Shown piece after piece: positions 1 through 7,610 of a stretch of 7,635 nucleotides of DNA. How positions within the stretch are numbered: the stretch's first letter is position 1; each line of letters starts with the position of its first letter. The translations under genes were made by a program, and so were the position numbers. The notes below the pieces were generated by a model. It saw only the letters and a list, made by a program, of their open reading frames with translations. It searched no databases and had not been told where the DNA came from. This DNA is from an uncultured Collinsella sp. (GTDB taxonomy: Bacteria; Actinomycetota; Coriobacteriia; Coriobacteriales; Coriobacteriaceae). The stretch is from the NCBI GenBank assembly GCA_900547855.1, contig URIK01000088.1, positions 1 through 7,635 on the forward strand. The letters are read 5' to 3'.

Positions 1-48
1 CGAGATTCATGAGCGTCTCGTGGGCTCGGAGATGTGTATAAGAGACAG
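1..48 (+). other. Untrimmed Illumina Nextera adapter with i7 index (artefact)
   Basis: Positions 15-29 read GTCTCGTGGGCTCGG and 30-48 read AGATGTGTATAAGAGACAG, which together are exactly the Nextera read-2 transposase adapter; the last 19 bases are the Tn5 mosaic end. Positions 1-6 (CGAGAT) match the end of the P7 primer and 7-14 (TCATGAGC) sit exactly where the 8-base i7 index belongs; from memory this is index N714. This is library-construction sequence left at a contig end, not a mobile element. Any reading frame that starts inside it, such as the one beginning near base 20, is spurious. True insert sequence begins at base 49. Confidence 0.97.
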
Positions 49-86
49 CCTTTACGGTGACCGATTAATTGCAAGACCATGGAAAC

Positions 87-92
87 GGAAGG
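87..92 (+). promoter_or_regulatory. Ribosome binding site of the pglX C-terminal ORF
   Basis: GGAAGG lies 7 bases before the ATG at 100, a good Shine-Dalgarno match and spacing. The alternative in-frame ATG at 79 has only a weak purine stretch before it. This favours the start at 100 and shows that the downstream ORF can be translated by itself, without read-through from upstream pglX sequence. Confidence 0.6.
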
Positions 93-99
93 CAGCACA

Positions 100-1068
100 A
101 TGGCAACGCTTTTGGCCGATAAATATGAGGCTCGCGAGGCCGAGGTCAATGCTCGCTTTGAGCAGCTTCGCGCTAACGAGGAAGAGCTCAACCGAATCTT
201 TGCCAAGATCTACAACATGGAGGGCGAGGTGCCCATCGAGGTCGAGGACAAGTATGTATCGGTGGCGCGCATCTTCGATACCGCCGACGAGATTCCCGAG
301 AGCTATAAGGGCAACAAATACGTGCGTACCAAGCGCGACGAGATCACCTCGCTCATAAGTTATGCCGTTGGCTGCATGTTTGGCCGCTATTCGCTGGACG
401 TGGACGGGCTGGTCCTGGCCGATCAGGGCGCCACAGTCGATGACTATCTGGCCAAGATGCCCAACTCTGATCATGTGACCTTTATGCCCGATAGCGATAA
501 CGTGCTGCCCATTACCGATGACGAGTACTTTGACGACGACATCGTGCGCTACTTTATCGACTTTGTGCGCACCGTGTATGGCGAGGAGACGCTTGAGCAG
601 AATCTGGCCTTTATTGCCGAGGCACTCGGCGGCAAGGGTACCTCGCGCGAGGTCATCCGCACCTACTTTTTGAAGGACTTCTTCAAGGACCACTGCCAGA
701 CCTATAAGAAGCGCCCCATCTACTGGCTGTTCGACAGCGGCAAGAAGAACGGCTTCAAGTGCCTTGTTTACATGCATCGCTACCAGCCTGACCTGTTGGC
801 TCGCATCCGCACCGACTATGTGCATGAGCAGCAGGAGCGCTACCGTGCCCAGATTGGGTATGCCAACGATGCCCTTGTCAGTGCCGAGCGCGGCGAGCGC
901 GTGCGCTTGGATAAGCGCATCAAAAAGCTCAACGACCAGCTCAAAGAGACCATTGCCTACGAGGAGAAACTGCACCACTTGGCAGACCAGATGATTAAGA
1001 TCGACCTGGATGACGGCGTCAAGGTCAACTACGCCAAGTTTCAGGATGTGCTGGCGAAGATTAAGTAA
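100..1068 (+). CDS. pglX: PglX (BREX-1 adenine methyltransferase), C-terminal part as a separate ORF
   Basis: This 322-residue protein matches the C-terminal part of PglX (BrxX), the BREX adenine-specific DNA methyltransferase, as I remember the family. Family landmarks are NEEELNRIF (residues 26-34), SYAVGCMFGRYSLD (from residue 87) and KKRPIYWLFDSGKKNGF (204-219 and neighbours), followed by a charged, probably coiled-coil tail (about 245-305). Full-length PglX is about 1,200 residues; the SAM-binding and NPPY catalytic motifs lie in the N-terminal part and are absent here, so this product alone cannot methylate DNA. The frame is closed upstream by TGA at 58-60, and an SD at 87-92 supports the ATG at 100; an ATG at 79 would add 7 residues. 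The gene lies 23 bases before pglZ, the usual BREX-1 order. It may be the second half of a split PglX, a remnant of a disrupted gene or a recombination cassette. The family call is secure; its status as an intact gene is not. Confidence 0.85.
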   Translation: MATLLADKYEAREAEVNARFEQLRANEEELNRIFAKIYNMEGEVPIEVEDKYVSVARIFDTADEIPESYKGNKYVRTKRDEITSLISYAVGCMFGRYSLDVDGLVLADQGATVDDYLAKMPNSDHVTFMPDSDNVLPITDDEYFDDDIVRYFIDFVRTVYGEETLEQNLAFIAEALGGKGTSREVIRTYFLKDFFKDHCQTYKKRPIYWLFDSGKKNGFKCLVYMHRYQPDLLARIRTDYVHEQQERYRAQIGYANDALVSAERGERVRLDKRIKKLNDQLKETIAYEEKLHHLADQMIKIDLDDGVKVNYAKFQDVLAKIK

Positions 1069-1091
1069 CTGCAGATACGGTAAGGATTTTC

Positions 1092-3800
1092 ATGCCCAAG
1101 ATCGATGTAGAAGAACAGCTCAAACTGCGATTTTTGCAGCCGTTGTCCTCATGCGCGCCGCGCCGTGTTGTGGTTTGGCACGATGCGGACGGCGAGTTTG
1201 CTCCTGAGTTTGAGCGATTGGCTGCCGAGGGTTTCGACGGCGTGGGGGCCGATGCCGGCGTAATGCCTGCTCACGGTGACTTTGAGCGCCCGGTGCGCTT
1301 TGTTGAGGCCTGCGAGGGCCGTATGTTTGCCGTCAAGAAGCTCATCAACCGCGATGACCTTGCGAGCGATATCTTGCTGTATCGCCGTTGCCCGCGCGGC
1401 AGGCTTGAAGGTGATTGGCTTGCCGATGTTGAGCTGTATGCCGATCAGTTCCAGGCTGACTATCTTTCGCTTTTGGCCGATCAGCTGGGCATCGAGAATA
1501 TCGACGCCGTGCGCGAGAGCCTGCGCGAGCACAAGACGTTCTTTGATGCCAAGACCCGCTGCGCTAAGTTTGCCGCGTGTGTTCCGCATGCCTCGGGCGC
1601 ATCCGATATCGAACTCGGCATCCTTACGGTGATTTTTGGCGGTAAAGAGCTTGGTGACGCGCGCCCCGCGTTTGTGCTGCGCGGCTGCATGACCACACTG
1701 CTGCACGAGGGCCCCGAGGCGCTGGCCGCGCTGGTGGATAAGTACAGCGTGCGCGATGTTCTCTCTGCCTTTATGTTGCGCTGCTATGGGTTTGATGGGC
1801 CGCTTTACGAGCGTGACTCATTGCTTATGCTTGCATCCCATGTGCTTCTTACGGCGGCATCCACCGCGCTTCCCGAGGGAGCGCTCAAGGGGCTTGAGAG
1901 CCATGTGGCTCCCGCCTACGGGCCCTATTGCCTTGAGGCGGTGCGTACGTGGGACCAGACCGCCGATACCCAGGCATCGAGCGAGGACCTATTTGAGATT
2001 TGCCGTTTGGTTGAGGACGCCCGCGGACTCTTTGCACGGTTCGAGACCTTGCCGATCGATGTGCTGACCTCGCTTGATGTGTTTCCGTGCGTCAATGAGG
2101 CCGTGCTCTCGCAGCTGTTCTGCTCGTTTGCCCAGGGCGCGGACCGTGTTGAGGATGCGCGCGCATTTGCTGCGCGTCGCTGCGACCTAAGCTGGTACCG
2201 TCGTGTCGAGAGCTACTTTGACCTGCTTGCCGCTGTGGCCGATATGTGCGCGTTTAGGCAGGCGCACGCGGGCGGCTTCCATCTGGCGCAGCCCCAGCAG
2301 GTGTGGGATGCCTACACGTCCGATTGGTATGCCATGGATGCCGCCTATCGTCATATGTGCACCGCGTATCTGCGGGTGCGCTCCGTCGAGTGCGATGTAC
2401 TCGAGGAACCTGCCCGAGCTGTGGTGGATTGGGCAGAGAATCTCTACAGTAACTGGTTCTTGGTCGACGCCAATACCTGCTGGGCGGCCGCTGCGCAAGG
2501 GGAGTGGGCCGATTGCGGCTACATCGATGGCCCTGCGCGGCAGGATGAGTTCTACTGGCATGTGCTGCCCACCTTTGTGGGCTCTGCCAAAACGACGGTC
2601 ACTATCGTGAGCGATGCGCTGCGCTATGAGGTGGCCCGCGACGTTGCGGCGCTGCTCGAGCGCGAGCGCGGAGGCAACGTCAAGGTCTCTAGCATGCAAG
2701 CGGTCTTTCCCTCCATTACTGAGGTGGGCATGCCCGCGCTGCTGCCACACCAAGCGCTTGAGCTTGCAGCGGATGGCTCGTTTGTGTTGGCTGACGGCAT
2801 GCCCACTGCCACGACTCCGCAGCGCGAGGCCGTGCTTGCCCACTTTGAGCCCACGGCCCGCGCTTTACGCTCGAGCACATACCTCAACATGACGGGAACC
2901 GAACGCAAGACGCTGCTCAAGGACTCAAAACTCGTCTACCTCTATCACAACAAGATCGATGCCACGGGCGAGAAGGCCGCTACGCAGGATGACGTCTTCG
3001 GTGCCTGTGCGGACGCCGTGGAGGAACTTGCTGCATTGGCGCGTCGCGTGTGCACCGACGCCCCGGGCGCGCGTGTTGTTATAACGGCGGACCACGGCTT
3101 TATCTACACGCGTCGGGAGCTCAGCGAGTGCCAGATGCTCGGCAAGCCGGACCTTCCCGTCCTTGACGCTCCCGTCATGTGCGGCAAGCGTCATCTGGTG
3201 GTGCCCAACGAGGCCGTGGGCGAGCTTTCGGACGAGGTACGCGGGGTGTTTGTTAATGTTGACATGGGACGTTTAGGCGCCGGTTTTGAGGGGTTTGCCC
3301 CGCGCGAGAATGTGCACTTCAAGCGTCCCGGCGGCACTAACAACTACGTCCACGGCGGCATGAGCCTGCAGGAGCTCTGCGTGCCCGTTATCGGTTTTTG
3401 GCGTGCGCGCTCGGGTTCCAAGGACTTTGTCGACACGCGCGCGGCGACGCTGCGCGTACTAAGTGAGGGACGCCGAGTGACCAACTCGCTCTTCTCGGTC
3501 AACTTGATCCAGGAAGAACCCGCCCAAGGCAAGGTTTTGCCGTGCGAGTACGAGCTGGTGTTTACCGATGCAAGTGGCAACGAGGTGAGCGATACGGTCA
3601 AGGCGCATGCTAACAAGACTTCTGTTAACTCGCAGGAGCGCGTGGTGCATGCCAAGTTTGCGTTGCATGCAGCGGATGGATTCTCGGCCAAGGGTCCGTA
3701 CTATCTGGTCTGCCGCGAGCGCGAGACGGGCAAGATCGTTTGGCGCGAGACGTACACCATCGCTGTTTCGTTTGCCCCTGTTGCTGACTTTGGTTTTTAG
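1092..3800 (+). CDS. pglZ: PglZ, BREX-1 alkaline-phosphatase-superfamily protein
   Basis: This is a complete 902-residue protein, a normal to slightly long size for BREX-1 PglZ, a core component found in almost all BREX systems. The start is clear: ATG with AAGGA at 1082-1086, 5 bases upstream. The N-terminus has the family pattern of a hydrophobic strand followed by an acidic turn (RRVVVWHDADGEF, about residues 24-36). The phosphatase/sulfatase-type core begins with TIVSDALRYE (504-513), where D508 is a likely metal ligand, and closes with ITADHGFIYT (664-673), where D667 and H668 fit the conserved metal-binding DHG motif. NYVHGGMSLQE (751-761) carries a further conserved histidine of this fold. 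The protein is expected to be cytoplasmic; no signal peptide or membrane segment is seen. The family as a whole is needed for phage exclusion, and nuclease or phosphodiesterase-like activity has been proposed; the exact substrate is unsettled. Metal ligands look intact, so the protein is probably functional. It is followed directly by brxL, whose SD overlaps the pglZ stop codon. Confidence 0.95.
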   Translation: MPKIDVEEQLKLRFLQPLSSCAPRRVVVWHDADGEFAPEFERLAAEGFDGVGADAGVMPAHGDFERPVRFVEACEGRMFAVKKLINRDDLASDILLYRRCPRGRLEGDWLADVELYADQFQADYLSLLADQLGIENIDAVRESLREHKTFFDAKTRCAKFAACVPHASGASDIELGILTVIFGGKELGDARPAFVLRGCMTTLLHEGPEALAALVDKYSVRDVLSAFMLRCYGFDGPLYERDSLLMLASHVLLTAASTALPEGALKGLESHVAPAYGPYCLEAVRTWDQTADTQASSEDLFEICRLVEDARGLFARFETLPIDVLTSLDVFPCVNEAVLSQLFCSFAQGADRVEDARAFAARRCDLSWYRRVESYFDLLAAVADMCAFRQAHAGGFHLAQPQQVWDAYTSDWYAMDAAYRHMCTAYLRVRSVECDVLEEPARAVVDWAENLYSNWFLVDANTCWAAAAQGEWADCGYIDGPARQDEFYWHVLPTFVGSAKTTVTIVSDALRYEVARDVAALLERERGGNVKVSSMQAVFPSITEVGMPALLPHQALELAADGSFVLADGMPTATTPQREAVLAHFEPTARALRSSTYLNMTGTERKTLLKDSKLVYLYHNKIDATGEKAATQDDVFGACADAVEELAALARRVCTDAPGARVVITADHGFIYTRRELSECQMLGKPDLPVLDAPVMCGKRHLVVPNEAVGELSDEVRGVFVNVDMGRLGAGFEGFAPRENVHFKRPGGTNNYVHGGMSLQELCVPVIGFWRARSGSKDFVDTRAATLRVLSEGRRVTNSLFSVNLIQEEPAQGKVLPCEYELVFTDASGNEVSDTVKAHANKTSVNSQERVVHAKFALHAADGFSAKGPYYLVCRERETGKIVWRETYTIAVSFAPVADFGF

Positions 3801-3803
3801 GAG
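3799..3803 (+). promoter_or_regulatory. Ribosome binding site of brxL, overlapping the pglZ stop
   Basis: AGGAG starts within the TAG stop of pglZ (3798-3800) and lies 8 bases before the ATG at 3812. An in-frame GTG at 3803 overlaps this motif and has no SD of its own, so 3812 is the better start. The overlap suggests translational coupling of pglZ and brxL. Confidence 0.7.
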
Positions 3804-3811
3804 TGTGTCCT

Positions 3812-6157
3812 ATGTTTGATAGCAATGACGACAATCTGTGGGAAGTTCCCTCGATTGATGTGGATGTGCCGGTGCAGGCTGCGGTGTCTGCAGAGGAGGC
3901 CGTGACTGCCACGTCCGCTCTGGAGCCGGTGGAGACTACTGCGCCTGTTGAGGTTGCGGTGCCCGCCGAGGACGAATCCTCGACCGATGGCTATGACCAG
4001 GCCGTGGACGAGGCCCCCGAGGACGACGGCTACGACATGGACGGGCTGGACGGTAAGCTGCTCGAGCACTTTGGCGGCAAGATCGTGCGCAAGGACCTGA
4101 CGGCCTTTATGAAGCGCGGCGCCAACGTGCCCACCTTTGTGCTGGAGTACCTGCTGGGCATGTACTGCTCGACCGATGACGAGGAAGCCGTGGCAGAGGG
4201 CCTGGATCGCATCCGCAGGATTCTCACTGATAACTACGTGCGTCCCGACGAGTCCGAGCGCATTAAGTCCAAGATTCGCGAACTGGGCCGCTTTACCATC
4301 ATCGATAAGGTGACGGCCAAACTCGACGAGTACAAAGACATCTACGTGGCGTCGTTTGCCAATCTGACCATCGAGCCGTTTGTGATGCCGGCCGAGTACG
4401 TGCGCGACTATTCCAAGATTCTGCAGGGCGGTATTTGGTGCATCATGAGCATCGAGTATCGTCACCCCTTGGATGAGGAAGACGAGTTTGGCATGGAGGT
4501 CTTTGGCGACGATGCGCCGCGCCGCGCCAAGGCCAAGCGTAAGAAGCGTGGGCCCGAGGACTCTCCGTTTAGCGTGGCGTCGCTAACGCCCATTCAGATG
4601 CCCAACCTGGACCTGGATGCCATGGTCGAAGAGCGCCAGTATTTCTCGCGCGACGAGTGGCTCAACATGCTGCTGCGCTCCGCTGGCTATGAGCCCAGTG
4701 AGCTTTCCGAGAAAGAGCGCCTGCACTTTATCGAGCGTATGGTGCCGCTCATCGAGCGCAACTACAACCTGTGCGAGCTGGGTCCCCGCGGTACCGGTAA
4801 GAGCCATATCTACAAAGAGGTCTCGCCCTACGCCATCTTGCTTTCGGGCGGCCAGACCACCACGGCCAACCTGTTCGGCCGTATGAACTCCATGCGCGCC
4901 GACCGCGTGGGCCTGGTTGGCCACTGGGATTGTGTGACGTTCGACGAGGTTGCCGGCATGCGGTTTAAGGACACCAACGCCGTGCAGATCATGAAGGACT
5001 ACATGGCGAGTGGCAGTTACGCACGCGGCCGCGACCAGATCAACGCCGATGCCTCCATGGTCTTCGAGGGCAACATCAACGACACCGTGCAAAACGTCCT
5101 TAAGACCACGCACCTGTTTGATCCGTTCCCGCCGGAGTTTAACAACGATTCGGCTTTCTTCGACCGCATCCACTACTACCTGCCGGGCTGGGAGATTCCC
5201 AAGATGCGCTCGAGCCTGCTGACCGGGCATTATGGCCTGATCACCGACTGCCTGTCGGAGTTTTGCAAGGAGATGCGCCGCAAGGACTTTACGCACCATA
5301 TCGACCGGTATTTCCGCTTTAACAGCGACTTTAACAAGCGCGACGAGATCGCCGTGCGCAAGACCTTTAGCGGCCTGGCCAAGCTGCTGTTCCCCGATGA
5401 GGCCATGGACAAGGACGACGTGCGCTGGCTGCTGGACTACGCCATCGAAGGCCGTCGCCGCGTAAAGGAGCAACTCAAGATTATGGCGGGCGTCGAGTTT
5501 ATCGACGTTAACCTGGGCTATATGGATGCCGACAACCCGCAGGACGTGCACGTGGTGCGCGTGCCCGAGCAGAGCGAGGACACGCTGATTCCCGACGGGC
5601 CGCTGCTGTCCGGTCACGTGTTTGGCGTGGGCAGGTCGCAGGGCGGCGAGGTTGCCGTGTACAAGCTGGAGAACAAGGCGGTTGCCGGCGAGTGCAAGTT
5701 TAAGCACGAGGGCGTGGCATTTAACAAGCCGGTGCGCGATACGCTGGAGGCCGCGTTCGACAACTTTGTGAACCTGGCGAACCGCGTGGCACCGGGCATG
5801 CACATTGGCTCCAAGGATTATCTGCTGTTCTACAACGACCTGCAGAGCAAGGGGCTGTCCGAGGAAGTTTCGCTCGCCGAGTTTGTGGGCCTGTGCTCCG
5901 CGGCGTGCAACCGCCCGGTGATGCCCGCGCTGGCGATTCCGGGAATCTTGCGCATGTCGGGCTCTATGGATGAGATCCGCGGGCTCGAGGACATTATGCG
6001 CGTGGCCAAAAACGCCGGCGCCAAGCGCGTTATTTTGCCGCTGAGCGCCATCGCGGGCTTGCAGAGTGTTTCGTCCGAGATTATCTCGGGGTTGAGCCCG
6101 GTGTTCTACATGGATGGCGACCCGGTTGATGCCGCGAAGAAGGCGCTGGATCTGTAG
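3812..6157 (+). CDS. brxL: BrxL, BREX AAA+ ATPase with Lon-like C-terminal domain
   Basis: This 781-residue protein is BrxL, the last core gene of type 1 BREX. Residues 1 to about 75 form an acidic, Val/Ala/Glu-rich, probably disordered extension. The family core starts near residue 78 (GKLLEHFGGKIVRKD, from 81) and continues through VPTFVLEYLLGMYC. A basic patch (R237-R246, with KAKRKKR) leads to the AAA+ module: Walker A GPRGTGKS (324-331, K330), Walker B VTFDE (375-379, D378 and E379), a sensor-like GNIN, and FDRIHYYLPGWE with a candidate arginine finger R452. The C-terminal Lon-like domain has GLSEE with S683 at the position of the protease serine, but the segment matching the catalytic lysine of Lon (GGLKEK) reads RGLEDI (723-728) and has no lysine. 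Published work on a BrxL homologue describes a DNA-binding, ATP-driven, MCM-like ring rather than a proven protease, which fits this loss. At 781 residues it is about 100 longer than the BrxL proteins I recall. ATP-binding motifs look intact. Confidence 0.95.
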   Translation: MFDSNDDNLWEVPSIDVDVPVQAAVSAEEAVTATSALEPVETTAPVEVAVPAEDESSTDGYDQAVDEAPEDDGYDMDGLDGKLLEHFGGKIVRKDLTAFMKRGANVPTFVLEYLLGMYCSTDDEEAVAEGLDRIRRILTDNYVRPDESERIKSKIRELGRFTIIDKVTAKLDEYKDIYVASFANLTIEPFVMPAEYVRDYSKILQGGIWCIMSIEYRHPLDEEDEFGMEVFGDDAPRRAKAKRKKRGPEDSPFSVASLTPIQMPNLDLDAMVEERQYFSRDEWLNMLLRSAGYEPSELSEKERLHFIERMVPLIERNYNLCELGPRGTGKSHIYKEVSPYAILLSGGQTTTANLFGRMNSMRADRVGLVGHWDCVTFDEVAGMRFKDTNAVQIMKDYMASGSYARGRDQINADASMVFEGNINDTVQNVLKTTHLFDPFPPEFNNDSAFFDRIHYYLPGWEIPKMRSSLLTGHYGLITDCLSEFCKEMRRKDFTHHIDRYFRFNSDFNKRDEIAVRKTFSGLAKLLFPDEAMDKDDVRWLLDYAIEGRRRVKEQLKIMAGVEFIDVNLGYMDADNPQDVHVVRVPEQSEDTLIPDGPLLSGHVFGVGRSQGGEVAVYKLENKAVAGECKFKHEGVAFNKPVRDTLEAAFDNFVNLANRVAPGMHIGSKDYLLFYNDLQSKGLSEEVSLAEFVGLCSAACNRPVMPALAIPGILRMSGSMDEIRGLEDIMRVAKNAGAKRVILPLSAIAGLQSVSSEIISGLSPVFYMDGDPVDAAKKALDL

Positions 6158-6231
6158 AAGTGCGGGCGTGCGGGCTTGCGTGCGCGTGGGCCCGCGGGCG
6201 TGTTGGCGTGTTCGAGTAGGGAGGCCTTGCC
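6158..6231 (+). other. brxL to downstream-gene spacer, GC-rich with short repeats
   Basis: This 74-base gap holds a tandem 7-base repeat TGCGGGC (6161-6167 and 6169-6175) and a perfect 10-base palindrome GCCCGCGGGC (6190-6199). GCGGGC at 6170-6175 can also pair with GCCCGC at 6190-6195. No T tract follows either hairpin, so a rho-independent terminator is not supported. The only clear signal is GGGAGG at 6219-6224, a strong ribosome binding site 7 bases before the next ATG. No convincing -35/-10 promoter pair is visible. Confidence 0.4.
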
Positions 6232-7583
6232 ATGGCGAGCGAGCGTTCTGTTGGCGAGTTGCTCGACGAGCTGTTTGGCTTTGAGTCGGTAGCCAAACGT
6301 CAGACGGCGCTTGAGCAGTACGATCGCGGTGAGCTGGTGCGCAGGGCGCGCTCCCGCGAGCTGCTGGGCGTGCTTAGGGGCGTCGAGGCTTCCGAGCACG
6401 CTGCGCGCGAGTCTGCCGTGCGGGCTGTTGACGGGTATGTTCGCCGTGTTGAGGGCGCCGCGCTTGCACGCGCTCGCAAGCGGGCGGGCATTGTTGGTCC
6501 GCTGCGGATGGAGCGCCGCTATGCTGCCTTTTTGCGCATGGAGGACAAGGCCGAGTTGCTGACGCGACTGGAGCAGACACTTGCGTTTGTCGAGGTAAAG
6601 CTGCGGGCCAATACTGCGGCCAGGGTTCGCGCGGCGTACGATGCCGCGGGGGCTTTGGTGTTGCAGGGTGCGGCGCGTTTGAGTGACGTGCGCGTTGCCG
6701 AGGCAGTGCCCCTGGATGCCGATCTGCTATGTACACAGCTGGAGCAGATGCGCTGTGCCGCCGACGCGACGGATCTTGCGGGTATGATCACAGCGACGTT
6801 TGAGTCCGAACTGAGTGCGACGGGATCGCAGGGCGCCGCCGGGTCTGCGGGCGATGTAGCTGGTGACGTGGCGTTGGAGCGTGAACTTACTAACGTGCGC
6901 GGCGCAGCGCAGCGAGCGCGCTTGGCGGCGCAGGCGTATCGGGCCGAGCGCGCCGCCCGCGTTGCGGGGAGCACGGTGGAGCCGGTATCGTTGCCCGAGT
7001 CTGCGTGCGTTGCGTGCGAGACGGCGTGTGATGCCGGAAAGCTTTCCGAGTTGCTCGCTCAGGTTAAGAAGTCGTTTGATACCTACCGTCGTGTTGTTGC
7101 CGACGGCGGGTTGTTCTGTGCGTTTGGCTCTGGCTCACCTCATGGGATTTGCCGGGGCTTGAGCTATTTAGACTACGATTCTCGGCTTGACGAAGACGTG
7201 CTGGTGGGTGAGTGCGATGGCGCTACCAGGCATGATGTTCGGCGTGATGTCGCGATTCCCGAGCTTGTGGATGAGGCTTCGACTGATGGCGGCGACTCGC
7301 TCGAGGTTGCCGTGGCACGCATGCGCGAGTTCAATGGGCGTCGCTACGATGGTGTGCTGGATGAGGATTCCGCGCGACATGTGAATGCGTTTTGGTATGG
7401 ACTCAAAAGCTCAGTCAGTATTGCGAGGCCGCCGTGCGTGTGGACGAGCGTGCTTGGGATTGCTTTATCGATAAGGTACAGTTCGCCTACGATGAGCCCG
7501 TGGGGCGCCTGGCCACGAAGATGGACGACAAACAGGTTGCGGCTTTTGTTGCTGCCGTGGAAGTACTTGGCGCTGACGAGTAA
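6232..7583 (+). CDS. Unrecognised BREX-adjacent protein with an apparent frameshift near its 3' end
   Basis: I do not recognise this family. The ATG at 6232 has a strong SD (GGGAGG, 6219-6224). As read from the start, the frame runs to a TGA at 7612-7614 (460 residues), but its last 68 residues look like out-of-frame translation, with runs rich in Pro, Trp, Leu and Ser. The -1 frame from about 7405 gives a far more natural C-terminus (RVDERAWDCFIDKV and onward, ending VEVLGADE) with a TAA at 7581-7583. One extra A in the tract at 7405-7408 would join them as YGLKKLSQYCEAAV, giving about 450 residues. The protein is predicted to be soluble and mostly helical, very rich in Ala, Arg and Glu to about residue 245, with an Ala/Gly-rich linker near 200-212. 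A cysteine group, C259, C262 and C266, follows. There is no Walker motif, nuclease motif, signal peptide or membrane segment. Position and orientation after brxL suggest a BREX accessory or the first gene of a neighbouring defence module. The frameshift may be real or a sequencing error. Confidence 0.7.
7405..7408 (+). other. Likely frameshift site (A tract short by one base)
   Basis: In the frame from 6232 the codons are CTC AAA AGC; from here on protein-like sequence switches to the -1 frame. Adding one A gives CTC AAA AAG CTC AGT CAG, which restores a continuous, natural-looking protein. The tract C AAA AGC is not a good -1 slippery heptamer (X XXY YYZ), so programmed frameshifting is less likely than a one-base deletion or a read error. 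The exact base is uncertain; the switch could lie anywhere between roughly 7395 and 7430. Confidence 0.6.
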
Positions 7584-7610
7584 GGGCCTGGTTTGGCGGG
7601 AGGTTTCACC

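Noticed and set aside
30..48. Tn5/IS50 mosaic end as a sign of a natural transposon
   Set aside because: It is joined to the rest of the Nextera read-2 adapter, an index and the P7 end, so it comes from library preparation.
20..358. Forward reading frame starting inside the adapter
   Set aside because: Its first residues are translated from Nextera adapter sequence and the rest overlaps the PglX C-terminal part in another frame; it has no family resemblance.
52..978. Long antisense reading frame opposite pglX
   Set aside because: High-GC genes with G/C third positions commonly give long antisense frames; the + strand protein has clear PglX motifs.
3803..3811. GTG at 3803 as the start of brxL
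   Set aside because: It overlaps the SD AGGAG (3799-3803); the ATG at 3812 has correct spacing.
4583..5803. 406-codon antisense reading frame opposite brxL
   Set aside because: It is His/Val/Ala-rich shadow translation opposite the AAA+ motifs of BrxL, with no recognisable domain.
6170..6195. Rho-independent terminator after brxL
   Set aside because: The stem is short with a long loop and no T tract follows.
7404..7410. Programmed -1 ribosomal frameshift in the downstream gene
   Set aside because: CAAAAGC is not a standard slippery heptamer; I saw no strong stem-loop just downstream. A lost base is simpler.
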